The notes: generated by a model from the sequence alone, not told the origin. A stretch of DNA of 64,000 bases from Thermotomaculum hydrothermale (GCF_016592575.1 NZ_AP017470.1:1139471-1203470), one strand, 5' to 3'. Positions 9,028-18,727 are shown, numbered from the stretch's first letter. A program made the numbers and translations.

Positions 9028-9750
9028 ATGACTAAATTAGGCGTTAATATTGATCATATTGCCACAGTGAGGGAAGCAAGAAAAATAGATATACCAGACC
9101 CTGTTTATGCTGCTGTAATTGCCGAGCTTGCAGGAGCGGATGGAATAACTGTGCACTTAAGGGGAGATAGAAGACACATTAAAGAGAGAGATGTTGAATT
9201 GCTCTCAAAATTCATTAAAACAAGGCTGAACATTGAAATGGCAACCACCACTGAAATGTTTGAAATTGCCTGCAAAATCAAACCTTATAGCGTAACATTG
9301 GTACCTGAAAAAAAGGAAGAAGTAACAACTGAAGGAGGCCTTGATGTAATCCTTCACCAGTCTGTTTTAAAAACCCTTATTCCTGAATATAAATCACATA
9401 ACATAAAGATTTCTATTTTTGTTGACCCAGATAATGAACAGATTAAAAGGTGTATAAAACTAAATGCAGATATAATTGAAATTAATACAGGTAAATATGC
9501 AGAAACTGAAGACGAAAGGGAAAGAGAATTAGAACTTGAGAAAATCAAAAATGCAGCAAGGTTTGCAGCAAAATCAGGATTGAAGGTTGCAGCAGGCCAC
9601 GGGTTAAACTATAGAAATGTAAAACCAATCGCACAAATTCCTGAAATTGAAGAGTTAAATATAGGGCATGCAATTATAGCGAGAGCAATATTTGTAGGGC
9701 TTGATAAAGCTGTAAGAGAGATGAAGGAATTGATTAAAAAGGAGAAGTAA
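9028..9750 (+). CDS. pdxJ: pyridoxine 5'-phosphate synthase PdxJ
   Basis: The 240-residue protein carries the PdxJ signatures 'GVNIDHIATVREAR' at the N-terminus, 'HLRGDRRHI' near residue 50 and 'AGHGLNYRNV' near 195. It condenses 1-deoxyxylulose 5-phosphate and 3-hydroxy-1-aminoacetone phosphate in the DXP-dependent vitamin B6 pathway. The ATG at 9028 is chosen over an upstream in-frame TTG because a GGAGG ribosome site lies 5 bases before it, inside the longer frame. It follows glmM by 14 bases and is probably in the same operon. Confidence 0.95.
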   Translation: MTKLGVNIDHIATVREARKIDIPDPVYAAVIAELAGADGITVHLRGDRRHIKERDVELLSKFIKTRLNIEMATTTEMFEIACKIKPYSVTLVPEKKEEVTTEGGLDVILHQSVLKTLIPEYKSHNIKISIFVDPDNEQIKRCIKLNADIIEINTGKYAETEDERERELELEKIKNAARFAAKSGLKVAAGHGLNYRNVKPIAQIPEIEELNIGHAIIARAIFVGLDKAVREMKELIKKEK

Positions 9751-10668
9751 ATGAGAAAAACGATTTTAGTTGTATTAACTCTACTGTTTGTAAATGCTAT
9801 TTTTGCAGAAACAATATGCATAAAAGTAGATAACCCCTCACCTGCACTTTTTAAAAGCATTGCAAATGAATTAAAAGATTACTCTCAGAAATTATACAGG
9901 GTCGAGACCTTTAATATTGATAAAGCAACAAAAACAATCAAAGGGGAGAGATTATTTAAAGTTAAAAAAAGAAACAAAAAAAAGTTGTTGATAGGCACTC
10001 CAGTTGATGATTTCAGGAAAAAGCCTAAGTGGAAAAAAGAAAAAATTGAAATCACCGCAAAAATTGAAAAAAATGAAATATGCATCTCCGTTGATTTAAC
10101 TGCTTATAATAAAAGAACGAGAAAATGGCACAAACTGAGAAGTGATAATTTACTTGAAGAACACATGGCATCATATATCCTTTCTAAAACATTAAAGGGA
10201 GAGACATTGTGGAGCATAGGAAATATCACTGTAGATGAGAATGGGATATCCAAAAAGATTTTAAATTTAACAAAATTCAAGGTTGATAGCGTAGATATAT
10301 CAGTAGACCCATCAACTGGAATAAAAAGTGTCAATTTTAACCTATTAAAAGGAAATAACCTTGTTGTTTACAAAGTGTTAATGATTGGGGATATTCAAGA
10401 TGTAAACTCTGCACTTAGCTTTTTTAAATCTCATTTCCTTGCCTATAATCCTATATCAAAAACCCCAAAAGTATACGATTATTACTGGGAATATGCAAAA
10501 CATGGAGAGATTATGGACGGGATGCATAAATTACAGCTAATCACTGCATTGGGATACCCTGATAAAATTGTTAAAAAAAATAAAAATACCCAAATTTTTG
10601 TTTATAATTTTGACGGAAAAACATATAATTATACTCTTATAAAAAATGAATTGTCTCTTGGAGATTAA
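9751..10668 (+). CDS. exported protein of unknown function
   Basis: The 305-residue protein starts directly after the pdxJ stop codon and has a clear signal peptide (cleavage probably after 'IFA' at about residue 19). The mature part is lysine-rich and mixed alpha/beta, with no motif I recognise. A patch near residues 165-195 looks like a repeated beta hairpin, and the C-terminal 60 residues (Tyr/Trp/Asp-rich 'YDYYWEYAKHGEIMDGM') could be a separate small domain. Position suggests co-transcription with pdxJ. I infer only a periplasmic or outer-membrane-associated location. Confidence 0.7.
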   Translation: MRKTILVVLTLLFVNAIFAETICIKVDNPSPALFKSIANELKDYSQKLYRVETFNIDKATKTIKGERLFKVKKRNKKKLLIGTPVDDFRKKPKWKKEKIEITAKIEKNEICISVDLTAYNKRTRKWHKLRSDNLLEEHMASYILSKTLKGETLWSIGNITVDENGISKKILNLTKFKVDSVDISVDPSTGIKSVNFNLLKGNNLVVYKVLMIGDIQDVNSALSFFKSHFLAYNPISKTPKVYDYYWEYAKHGEIMDGMHKLQLITALGYPDKIVKKNKNTQIFVYNFDGKTYNYTLIKNELSLGD

Positions 10669-10695
10669 TTTAAGATGAAAAAAATAAATTTTTTC

Positions 10696-10724
10696 TTGAC
10701 AGTAAAGGAGTTTGCTAATAATAT
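10696..10724 (+). promoter_or_regulatory. sigma-70 promoter of the HU gene
   Basis: TTGACA at 10696-10701 and TAATAT at 10719-10724 are separated by 17 bases, close to consensus. The ATG of the HU gene lies 63 bases downstream of the -10, which gives a leader of roughly 55 bases. Confidence 0.85.
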
Positions 10725-10786
10725 TAACCCGTAATTACATGTTTAAATCTCACAAGGAAACTTGTGAAATAATGAAGGAGGCTTTT

Positions 10787-11059
10787 ATGAACAAAACTGA
10801 TTTAGTAAATGCTGTTGCCGAGAAAACTGGTCTCTCAAAAGTCAAAGCTGCTGAAGCTGTTGATGGTGTTATCAGTGCTATTGGCGATACTTTGAAAAAT
10901 GGGGACAAAGTATCTCTCGTTGGTTTTGGAACTTTTGAAGTTGTTGAAAGAGCAGCAAGAAAGGGAAGAAACCCTCAGACTGGAAAAGAAATTACCATCC
11001 CAGCTAAAAAGGTTGTTAGATTTAAACCTGGCAAAAAGCTTAAAGACCTTGTAAACTAA
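10787..11059 (+). CDS. HU-family DNA-binding protein
   Basis: The 90-residue protein matches HU over its full length, including '[19 protein letters not shown]' and '[11 protein letters not shown]' at the C-terminus, the signatures of the DNA-gripping beta arms. The ATG at 10787 is chosen because it follows an AAGGAGG site and gives the standard HU N-terminus '[13 protein letters not shown]'; a longer frame has no family support. HU bends DNA and compacts the nucleoid. The gene is single, with its own strong promoter and terminator. Confidence 0.96.
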   Translation: MNKTDLVNAVAEKTGLSKVKAAEAVDGVISAIGDTLKNGDKVSLVGFGTFEVVERAARKGRNPQTGKEITIPAKKVVRFKPGKKLKDLVN

Positions 11060-11080
11060 ATTGAAGGGTTTGAGAAAATA

Positions 11081-11110
11081 AAAAGGGGGCTATAAAAGCC
11101 CCCTTTTTTT
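11081..11110. terminator. bidirectional Rho-independent terminator
   Basis: GGGGGC / GCCCCC stem with a 7-base loop, extended by an A-run on the left and seven T on the right. It lies between the convergent HU and ybaB genes and can serve both. Confidence 0.9.
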
Positions 11111-11129
11111 ATATGAAAAAATAAAAAGA

Positions 11130-11426
11130 CTAAAATAGCCCGGGGAATCCTAATCCACCTAATCCCTTCATTGATGATTCAACCTCTTCATCAACCTTTC
11201 TATAACCCTCTGATAAAGCTGCAACAATCAAATCTTCAAGCATCTCTTTGTCTTCAATAATTGAATCATCCTCAATCTTTAAAGACAATACCTCTTTATG
11301 CCCGTTCAACACAACCTTAACAGCACCACCTCCACTTGTTGCCTCTACCCTCAACTCTTCAAGTTTCTTCTGCAACATCTGTTGCATTTTTTTTGCCTGT
11401 TTCATTAAAAAATTAATATCTGCCAT
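11130..11426 (-). CDS. YbaB/EbfC nucleoid-associated protein
   Basis: The 98-residue protein has the YbaB/EbfC pattern: an N-terminal helix rich in Met, Lys and Gln ('LMKQAKKMQQMLQKK'), a central 'GGGAVKVVLNGHKEV' and a helical end with a Gly-rich tail. These small dimers bind DNA. It lies 11 bases after dnaX, the usual dnaX-ybaB pair. The recR gene that often follows is absent here. Confidence 0.93.
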   Translation of the reverse strand: MADINFLMKQAKKMQQMLQKKLEELRVEATSGGGAVKVVLNGHKEVLSLKIEDDSIIEDKEMLEDLIVAALSEGYRKVDEEVESSMKGLGGLGFPGLF

Positions 11427-11437
11427 AATTCCTCCAT

Positions 11438-12964
11438 TTATTTAATTATTCTTTCAATCCTTCCCTCAAACTCCTCCAATATTTTCTTTACAAGAGGATG
11501 ATTTGCAATTTTTTCACTTTCTGACACGGGGTTATTGTTCCCCCCTGATATCTCAAGATTCAACTTTATCCTTTTTTGAAATTTAATATGAGCATTTCCC
11601 TCAATTGATTTAAAAACCTTGTTTTCTATTAACTCTTTCACTGAATTTGGCAAAGGGTGAAGGTTAACGGTTATTATATCTCCCTCTAAATCAAGTTTAG
11701 CTTTTCTTAAAATAGGGGCTATTTCTTCAAAATCTTCGAAACTCTTTCTTACAAAATTTAAAATATCATCACCTTTATCTGAATGATTTTCTTTCAATTG
11801 GTTTTCATCTAAATTTAAATTTTGCAATTTTTCACTTTCAGTTTTTGTAGTGGTTTTATTTATTAGTTTTTTTTTTGAAATCAACTCTGAAATTGGCATA
11901 ACCTTTGAAGCAAAAACCATTTTAAACAGCAATAGTTCTACTGCTATACGAGGATTAAAGGATTCCCTTACAAACCTTTCATTTTGAAGGATAACATTAA
12001 GATATCTAATTACATCCTCAACTGAAAATTTTTTCTCCTTTAATTCTTCAGGGAAAAAGTCTTTGTCATTATTAACAATAGCATGTAAAAGGTTGTTAAA
12101 AAATTCTCCAAGCCTTAAAACAAACTTAACAAAATCTGTATTTCTCTCCTCTAATTTATCAAGAATGTCAACAATAGACTTTCTATCATCGTTTACAATT
12201 GCTTTAAATATTTTGAAAAATACTGTTGAATCAGGAACCCCAAGAACAATTGAAACATCTTCCTCCGTTATCTTTCCACCTGAAAAAGAAACAATCTGGT
12301 CAAGAAGGCTTTGAGCATCTCTCATACTTCCTTCTGAGGCGTCTACAATCAACTTTAAAGCACTTTCTTCAATGTCAATACCCTCTTTGTCGCAAATATC
12401 CTTTAAATGCCTGATAATTTGAACAGGGGGGATTTTCTTAAACTCAAAAATCTGACACCTTGAACGGATTGTTGCTGGGATCTTATGAGGTTCAGTTGTT
12501 GCAAGTATAAAAACCACATAGGAAGGCGGCTCTTCAATTGTTTTTAAAAGAGCGTTAAAAGCATGAGTTGAAAGCATGTGAACTTCATCAATTATAAAAA
12601 CCCTGTACCTATCTCTAATAGGCGGGTATTGAACAATCTCTTTTAAATTCCTTATATCATCCACCCCTTTGTTTGACGCTGCATCTATCTCCATTACATC
12701 AATATCTCTTCCCTCTGCAATCTCTTTGCAGGCATCACATTCAAGGCAGGGTTCAACAGTTGGACCGTTTTTGCAATTCAAAGCCTTAGCATAAATCCTT
12801 GCAGTTGAGGTTTTCCCCGTTCCCCTTAAACCTGAAAAAATAAGTGAGTGGTGGATTCTTCCTTCAGCAATGGAGTTTTTCAGCGTTTGAATTACCGCTT
12901 CCTGGCCTATAACTTCATCAAAGGTGGCAGGTCTCCATTTCCTTGCAATAACGCTGTAACTCAT
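11438..12964 (-). CDS. dnaX: DNA polymerase III subunit gamma/tau DnaX
   Basis: The clamp-loader ATPase has a Walker A motif 'GLRGTGKTS' (about residue 44), a zinc-binding set of four cysteines ('CKNG...CLECDAC', about 64-79), the Walker B 'IIDEVHM', and the sensor 'TTEPHKIPATIRSRCQ'. The C-terminal third is lysine-rich and less conserved, as expected for tau. I choose the second in-frame ATG (12964, MSYSVIARKWRP) because AAAGGA lies 5 bases before it and this is the common family start; the ATG at 12970 is the alternative. The SRP RNA gene lies just upstream. Confidence 0.95.
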   Translation of the reverse strand: MSYSVIARKWRPATFDEVIGQEAVIQTLKNSIAEGRIHHSLIFSGLRGTGKTSTARIYAKALNCKNGPTVEPCLECDACKEIAEGRDIDVMEIDAASNKGVDDIRNLKEIVQYPPIRDRYRVFIIDEVHMLSTHAFNALLKTIEEPPSYVVFILATTEPHKIPATIRSRCQIFEFKKIPPVQIIRHLKDICDKEGIDIEESALKLIVDASEGSMRDAQSLLDQIVSFSGGKITEEDVSIVLGVPDSTVFFKIFKAIVNDDRKSIVDILDKLEERNTDFVKFVLRLGEFFNNLLHAIVNNDKDFFPEELKEKKFSVEDVIRYLNVILQNERFVRESFNPRIAVELLLFKMVFASKVMPISELISKKKLINKTTTKTESEKLQNLNLDENQLKENHSDKGDDILNFVRKSFEDFEEIAPILRKAKLDLEGDIITVNLHPLPNSVKELIENKVFKSIEGNAHIKFQKRIKLNLEISGGNNNPVSESEKIANHPLVKKILEEFEGRIERIIK

Positions 12965-12981
12965 ATTCATCCTTTTATGAA

Positions 12982-13100
12982 ATACTTTGCGGGAGTCTGG
13001 TTACCTGCGGCACACGGCAAATATCCTTAGTGCTGCTCCCGTCAGGGCCTGACACGGTTCGGATACCGCCGTTGCACAGGACCAGACCCCCGTAAAGTAT
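12982..13100 (-). ncRNA. ffs: signal recognition particle RNA, small bacterial type (4.5S)
   Basis: The two ends pair almost perfectly over 20 bases (ATACTTTACGGGGGTCTGGT with ACCAGACTCCCGCAAAGTAT), forming the long SRP hairpin. The apical part holds 'GTGTCAGGCCCTGACGGGAG' followed by 'CAGCAC', the family's tetraloop and Ffh-binding region. The length of about 119 bases fits the 4.5S class, which lacks an Alu domain. It lies between dnaX and tRNA-Ser on the same strand, a common bacterial neighbourhood. Ends are set by the pairing and may be off by a few bases. Confidence 0.88.
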
Positions 13101-13112
13101 TCCGTATAAAAA

Positions 13113-13200
<88 letters not shown>

Positions 13201-13269
13201 TTAAAGTTTACAAAGAACAATCAAGCAGTAAAAAAGATACCATAAAATGAACAATTAGTAAACGGTAAT

Positions 13270-13962
13270 TTACTCTCCGTAAAACTTATTTTCTTTAATT
13301 ATTTCAAGTAAATTCTTGTACACACTTACCTCGTCGGTCTCCATTTTGTTTAAGAACTCTCTCACATCCTGCCTTACCCTGTTTTTTAACTCACACTTTA
13401 TTTCAATATCCTTTAAAACCATTAAATTTGCATACCTTAAAATATCCTTTTTAAAAACAAAGGCAAAAGGCCTTACAACAAAGAATTTCCCGTTAAAGTA
13501 ATTGCGACACAAAGGCATTGATTCCAACCTTTTATGATACAAAGCATTCCAGATAAAATTTTCTGCATAATCGTTTGCAATATGGCCAAAGGCAACAAAT
13601 TTTATCCCTCTTCCCTCACAAAACTTAAAAACCTCTATCTTTCTCAACCTTGCACACAAACTGCAATTAAAGTTATCAAAGTCTTTTCTTTCAGGAAAAA
13701 TATTTATAACATCGTCAAACCTAACCGGCTTTAAATCACCCTTCCCTAAAACAACATTCACCCCGTAAACCCTTCCTTCAAATTTTCTCAACTTATAGTA
13801 TTCCTTCAAAAATGTATAGAGGGACAGGCTATCAAGCCCACCAGACACCCCGACAACAACATCCTTGCCTAAAAACCCGCACACCTTATCAACTTCAAGA
13901 ATTGAATAAACAAACTTCTTAAAAATCCTCTTGTAAATACTTTGATTTTTTACATTCTCCAT
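13270..13962 (-). CDS. PP-loop ATPase, TtcA-like tRNA thiolation family
   Basis: The protein of about 230 residues has the PP-loop 'GVSGGLDSLS' (about residue 38), which activates a tRNA base with ATP, and a 'CSLCARLRK' motif near residue 105 that is close to the CxxC motif of TtcA, the 2-thiocytidine-32 enzyme. The usual HHxDD-type motif is altered to 'GHIANDYAENF'. It is smaller than E. coli TtcA (311 residues). It may thiolate tRNA or be a diverged relative. The ATG at 13962 has no ribosome site; a TATAAT lies only 10 bases upstream, so the mRNA may be nearly leaderless. A TTG at 13992 is the other possible start. Confidence 0.75.
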   Translation of the reverse strand: MENVKNQSIYKRIFKKFVYSILEVDKVCGFLGKDVVVGVSGGLDSLSLYTFLKEYYKLRKFEGRVYGVNVVLGKGDLKPVRFDDVINIFPERKDFDNFNCSLCARLRKIEVFKFCEGRGIKFVAFGHIANDYAENFIWNALYHKRLESMPLCRNYFNGKFFVVRPFAFVFKKDILRYANLMVLKDIEIKCELKNRVRQDVREFLNKMETDEVSVYKNLLEIIKENKFYGE

Positions 13963-14047
13963 ATCGCTAAAATTATAACCTATCTTAAACAAGAAAAAAA
14001 TGTAATAAATAGAGTATAATTATAAAGACTAAAAAAAGGAGAGTGAT

Positions 14048-15721
14048 ATGGCAAATTCAAATAGATTAAAAGAAATTTTAAGAAGAATAAACGGAAGAGG
14101 ATACAAGGCTTACAAAGACATTAAAGGAATTTATGAATTTACAAACTTTACCCTTGAGATAACCCATGTACAGGGAGACCCCTTTGCGTCCCCTTCAAGC
14201 CTGATTGCAACTATAAAATTAAACAACACCCAGTTAACAGAAGATACCTATAAAACAAAGGAAAGAAGAATAGCAACCTGCGATTTTTTAACAAGGTTGT
14301 TTGATAAAAACTGCAAAAGGTTAAGCAGGGGCTTGAGGGGCACAGGAAACAGCGGAATAATATCAATCCAAAAGTGCGGTCAGGAAATATTAGAAAGAAG
14401 TTCCGCTGTAATAGATACTGAAAATAAAGCCCTTGAATTCAGGTTTTACGCAGGCCTACCTGCAAGGGGGAGAAGTGTTTTAGGAAAGATTGCTGAGGAA
14501 ATGTTTTTTAAAGAGATTGTTGACATTGTTTACTATTCCACACATTTTGACGACACAACTTACAACAATCTGCTAAAGCATATAAAAGTGTATGGGGATT
14601 ACTGCTTTATTAAAAAATCATTAAAAGAAAAAAGACTTGTTGCATTTATCCCAAACGGAAGCATTTTGCCAAGGAGAAGCGGTATTGACGAGAGACCGCC
14701 TGAATTAAACAAGACAACTATCATTCCCTTTAAATCACCTGAAAGCCTTTTGGTTGAGTTTGATTTGCCTAACTATGGAAAGATACACGGTATGGGAATA
14801 CCTGAGGGAGTAACCGTTATTACAGGCGGGGGATTTCACGGGAAATCAACCCTTTTAAAGGCAATTGAAAGGGGGATTTACGGGCACATCCCCGAGGATG
14901 GAAGAGAACTTGTTGCAACAGTTGAAAATGCTGTAAAAATAAGGGCAGAAGACGGCAGAAACATTGAAGGTGTTGACATTTCATTTTTTATAAAAGACCT
15001 TCCATTTAAAAAGGATACAAAAAACTTTTCAACAGAAAATGCAAGCGGTTCAACATCAATGGCGGCAAATATTGTTGAGGCTATTGAGTGTGGGGCAGAA
15101 CTCTTTTTAATTGACGAAGACACATCAGCAACAAACTTTTTAATCAGGGATGAAAAAATAAGGGAAATAGTAAAAAAAGAGCCAATTACCCCCTATATTG
15201 ATGTTGCAAAATCCCTTTACAAAGATTACGGTATCTCAACAATCATTATTACAGGGGGAAGCGGAGATTACTTTGATGTTGCCGACAGAGTAATTTTAAT
15301 GGATGAATATTTGCCATACGATGTTACAGACAATGCTGTAAAACACAGAAATAGGTTTAACAAAAAAGCAAATATTGAGATAAAAAAAAGGGTTATTACC
15401 CTTCCCTCCCCCCAAAAGGGGAAAAGGGAAAAGATTGCTTCAAAGGGGAAAAACTCAATTCAATTCGGGAAAAGCAGTATAGATTTAAACCTTGTTGAAC
15501 AGATTGCCGAAGCAAACCAGACTGAATTTATTGGCCTTGTATTAAGGTTTCTTTATATGGATAAAACAGAAAATCCAACAGTTGACAAAATTGAACACAT
15601 TTTAAGCAAAATAGAAAAAGACGGCTTTGTTAAATACAAAAGCGGGAATTTAGCACTTGCAAGAAAATACGAAATAATGGCTGCAATCAATAGATTAAGG
15701 GGAATAAGAATCTCAAAATAA
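14048..15721 (+). CDS. predicted ATPase of the ABC class (COG3044 type)
   Basis: The 557-residue protein resembles the stand-alone 'ABC-class ATPase' family. It has a glycine-rich P-loop 'GGGFHGKSTLLKAIERGIYG' (about residue 257), a 'LIDEDTSATNFLIRD' Walker B/D-loop region near residue 355 and 'IIITGGSGDYF' near 400. No membrane segment or partner permease is present, so it is not a transporter in the usual sense. The function of the family is unknown. It has a good AGGAG ribosome site and stands alone between the TtcA-like gene and a terminator. Confidence 0.82.
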   Translation: MANSNRLKEILRRINGRGYKAYKDIKGIYEFTNFTLEITHVQGDPFASPSSLIATIKLNNTQLTEDTYKTKERRIATCDFLTRLFDKNCKRLSRGLRGTGNSGIISIQKCGQEILERSSAVIDTENKALEFRFYAGLPARGRSVLGKIAEEMFFKEIVDIVYYSTHFDDTTYNNLLKHIKVYGDYCFIKKSLKEKRLVAFIPNGSILPRRSGIDERPPELNKTTIIPFKSPESLLVEFDLPNYGKIHGMGIPEGVTVITGGGFHGKSTLLKAIERGIYGHIPEDGRELVATVENAVKIRAEDGRNIEGVDISFFIKDLPFKKDTKNFSTENASGSTSMAANIVEAIECGAELFLIDEDTSATNFLIRDEKIREIVKKEPITPYIDVAKSLYKDYGISTIIITGGSGDYFDVADRVILMDEYLPYDVTDNAVKHRNRFNKKANIEIKKRVITLPSPQKGKREKIASKGKNSIQFGKSSIDLNLVEQIAEANQTEFIGLVLRFLYMDKTENPTVDKIEHILSKIEKDGFVKYKSGNLALARKYEIMAAINRLRGIRISK

Positions 15722-15746
15722 AAAAAGGGGCTTTTGCCCCTTTTTT
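15721..15746. terminator. bidirectional Rho-independent terminator
   Basis: AAAAAAGGGGC, TTTT loop, GCCCCTTTTTT. It lies between the convergent ABC-class ATPase gene and the thioredoxin-fold lipoprotein gene and can act in both directions. Confidence 0.9.
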
Positions 15747-15756
15747 ACAATCTTCT

Positions 15757-17457
15757 CTATTTTTTCCCCTCAAATTTTTTTAATGTTTTTTCCATATCCT
15801 TTAAATATGCCTGCTTTCTCATTTCCTTTATATTCTTTGCCTTTTTAAGCAAATCAATTGCCTGTTTTTCAGTTTCAATAGCCTTGTTTCTTTCACCTTT
15901 TAAAAAATACAAATTGGCAAGAGTATCAAGGTAAAGGGGATGGTTATCATAAGAGATTGCCTTCTGACAAAGGGATATTAAGTAATCGTCTGAATACTTT
16001 GCCTCCACAAAATTCCAGCACATATTATTTATAAAATCTGCAATAGTATTCTTTTTCATCTTTTTTACAAGGCTTAATTTATTTAACACAAAATCTATAA
16101 AATGTTTTGAATCATCTATTCTATTTTCTTTCAAAAGAAAACTAATTACCAATTTTGAATAAACTTTTACTTCCAGATAGCTTCTTTCTCCATAGACAAT
16201 TTTTTTGTAGGCTAAATCACACTCTTTTAATCTTTGCTTAAAAAAAGTTAAACACTCATTCTCAATACAACCTATTTGTTGACAATAATAAATTATAATC
16301 GGGCCAATCAAAGACTGTTTTGTTTTAAACATCTTTTTTATTCTGGAATCAAAATCAATAAGCTTTATCCCTATTTCTTTTACATCTTCAATTTTTTTCT
16401 CGTTTTTAGCCAACAATCCCAATTTACAGTATATAAAAGCAACAGAATTAATTTGATGACTACATTCAACTTTGGATAAATCTTTTGGTACAACATTTTC
16501 TAATCTTTCTAAAGTCTCAAAAACCCTTTTCTTTTCACCATTTGCATAAAGAATTTTTAAAGCATTGGCAAGTTGATTGGGATATTTTTCCAGCAATATT
16601 TTTAATGAAAAATCGGAAAAAAGTTTATCCGCATTATCAACTTTACCTTTGTATTGGTTAGACAAATCAAATAAATCAATAAGAACAAGATTCTCATATC
16701 TATCGGGAAGTGTTTCAGCAAATGATTTAATCTCTCTATAAAAAGTCATTATTTCTTGTTTATTTTTAGTATTCTTTCTATAACGATTTTTAAGTGCTGA
16801 AATAAAACTTAGCAATGCTTTGGTTTTCAATTTCAGATTTTTGGTATCTAAATTTTTAAAAATCTCATTAAAAACCTTAACAGATAAATCTAAATCCGAA
16901 ACCCTTAAAGAATTGGCAAAATAATAAGCATCTTCAAAACTAACCCTATTGTTTTTTACAAGGTTTAAAATATTATCTTTTGAAATAAAAACCCCAGCCT
17001 TTGAGAGCCAGGATTTATAAAAATCAATATCTAACTGCACTCCCAAGGTGGAAATTATTCTTTTGCCATTTGAATCAAAGACTATTAAAGTTGGAACTTT
17101 TGTTACCTTATACTTTTCAAATAACTCTTTACCTAAATCTGTCGTTTCTTCAACATAAACAGGGATTAGGTCTTTTAAAACAAATTTAAAATCATCTCTC
17201 ATAAAAACCTTATACTTTAATAATTCGCAGCCTCCACACATTTTACTTGCAAAAACAACAAAAAGCTTTCTATTTTCCTTCTTTGCTTTTTCTAAAGCTT
17301 TGTCAAAGCTTTGTTCTGTAAACCATTTTAGATTTCCCATCTCCTTAAATTCTGACACTTTTTTGTTTTGCGGCAATTTAGTTTTAACAGATTCTTTTTT
17401 ACCGCAGGACACAAAAATAAAACTCATTATCAGAAACAAAACAAAAAACTTTTTCAT
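15757..17457 (-). CDS. lipoprotein with thioredoxin-like domain and helical repeat region
   Basis: The 566-residue protein begins with a lipoprotein signal peptide ending in the lipobox 'FVSC'. Residues about 45-150 form a thioredoxin-like domain with the active-site-type motif 'CGGC' in 'FASKMCGGCELLK' and the cis-proline strand 'KVPTLIVFD'. The remaining 400 residues are all-helical and end in TPR-like 'LANLYFLKGERNKAIETEKQAIDLLKKA'. A periplasmic thiol reductase or redox chaperone is likely. The ATG at 17457 follows TAAGGAG and begins the signal peptide; the longer frame upstream is not supported. Confidence 0.75.
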   Translation of the reverse strand: MKKFFVLFLIMSFIFVSCGKKESVKTKLPQNKKVSEFKEMGNLKWFTEQSFDKALEKAKKENRKLFVVFASKMCGGCELLKYKVFMRDDFKFVLKDLIPVYVEETTDLGKELFEKYKVTKVPTLIVFDSNGKRIISTLGVQLDIDFYKSWLSKAGVFISKDNILNLVKNNRVSFEDAYYFANSLRVSDLDLSVKVFNEIFKNLDTKNLKLKTKALLSFISALKNRYRKNTKNKQEIMTFYREIKSFAETLPDRYENLVLIDLFDLSNQYKGKVDNADKLFSDFSLKILLEKYPNQLANALKILYANGEKKRVFETLERLENVVPKDLSKVECSHQINSVAFIYCKLGLLAKNEKKIEDVKEIGIKLIDFDSRIKKMFKTKQSLIGPIIIYYCQQIGCIENECLTFFKQRLKECDLAYKKIVYGERSYLEVKVYSKLVISFLLKENRIDDSKHFIDFVLNKLSLVKKMKKNTIADFINNMCWNFVEAKYSDDYLISLCQKAISYDNHPLYLDTLANLYFLKGERNKAIETEKQAIDLLKKAKNIKEMRKQAYLKDMEKTLKKFEGKK

Positions 17458-17566
17458 AAACAACTCCTTACTAATCGGCTTTATACAAAAAAATTGTAAA
17501 ATACGAACTTTAAAAATTAAAGTTAAAAAATTAAAAAAATTACATAAATAAATCAATTGTTAATTG

Positions 17567-18727
17567 TTAAAGTGCAAAGGTAAGGATTTTTTCTATATTT
17601 TCTTTTGAGTACTTATCTGTATCCATTGCCCAGAATTGCATTACTTCATAGGCTTTTTCTGCAATTTTTTCAATATCATTCTCTTTTATCCCTATTTCAC
17701 CTAAACTAACAGGTGCACCGATTGATTTTAGCCAGTTTTTGAATGCTTCTATTGTATGATCAGGTTTATGATTTTCAAGTTTAAACAGGTTTTGCCCAAA
17801 CCTTTTTAACAACTCTTCTTTTTCTTCTTTAACAAACCTCATCCATGCAGGCATTACAACTGCAAGCCCTGCACCGTGGGCAACATCAGGGAATAATCCG
17901 CTTATTGCGTGCTCTATTGCATGGTTTGGAAATTCACTTCTTCCAAGACCTGTTCTAATCAATCCATTAAATGCAACAGTTACAGACCACATATGATTTG
18001 CCCTGAAATTGTAATTATTTGGCTCATTTAAAATATTCTCGCAATTTTCCTTTAAAGATTTCAATACCCCATCTGCAACATTCAAAGAAAGGATATTGTA
18101 TTCAGCAGTATGGTTAAAGTATGGCTCAACTATGTGGGAAATGGCATCAACAGTGCCGTAAACTATCTGCTCTTCAGGCAAGGTCATTGTGTAATTGGGA
18201 TTTAGAAAAGATGCCTTTGGATATAAAACCTCTGCACCTGTTGAGAGTTTAAGGCCGTTTTCTTCGTTTGTGATTACTGATCCCATATTCATTTCAGATG
18301 CAGTCGCAGGCAAAGTTAAAACAGTAATTAAAGGCAATGCCTTTTCAGGAGTTTTCTCACCTGTATAAAAATTCCAGACATCAAAATCAACAACTGCACC
18401 AGCGGCAATTGCCTTTGATTCGTCAATAACACTTCCACCCCCTGCTGCAATTATAAAATCAACCTTTTCTTTTTTTGCCAACTCAATACCCTCTTTTGTA
18501 TGGGAAAGCACAGGGTTTGGCCTTACGCCTGAAAATTCAACAAACTCTATCTCTGCTTTTTCAAGAGAGTTAACTATATCGTGGTATGCACCATTCTTTT
18601 TTATAGAGCCTTTGCCGTAAACAAGTAAAGCCTTTTTACCGTGTTTTTTAGCCTCATTTCCAAAGTATTTCATACATTTTTTACCAAAGTATACTTTAAC
18701 AGGGTTAAAAAAAATAAAATCTCTCAT
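17567..18727 (-). CDS. iron-containing alcohol dehydrogenase (BdhA/YqhD-like)
   Basis: The 386-residue protein belongs to the group III metal-dependent alcohol dehydrogenases. It shows the nucleotide-binding 'AAGGGSVID' (about residue 96) and the metal ligands in 'DAISH' (Asp/His, about 194-198), 'NHAIEHAISG' (about 267) and 'DVAHGAGLAVV' (about 280). It likely reduces aldehydes with NAD(P)H in the cytoplasm, as butanol dehydrogenases do. It lies 9 bases after the receiver/ATP-grasp gene, so they share a transcript, but no functional link is evident. Confidence 0.9.
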   Translation of the reverse strand: MRDFIFFNPVKVYFGKKCMKYFGNEAKKHGKKALLVYGKGSIKKNGAYHDIVNSLEKAEIEFVEFSGVRPNPVLSHTKEGIELAKKEKVDFIIAAGGGSVIDESKAIAAGAVVDFDVWNFYTGEKTPEKALPLITVLTLPATASEMNMGSVITNEENGLKLSTGAEVLYPKASFLNPNYTMTLPEEQIVYGTVDAISHIVEPYFNHTAEYNILSLNVADGVLKSLKENCENILNEPNNYNFRANHMWSVTVAFNGLIRTGLGRSEFPNHAIEHAISGLFPDVAHGAGLAVVMPAWMRFVKEEKEELLKRFGQNLFKLENHKPDHTIEAFKNWLKSIGAPVSLGEIGIKENDIEKIAEKAYEVMQFWAMDTDKYSKENIEKILTFAL

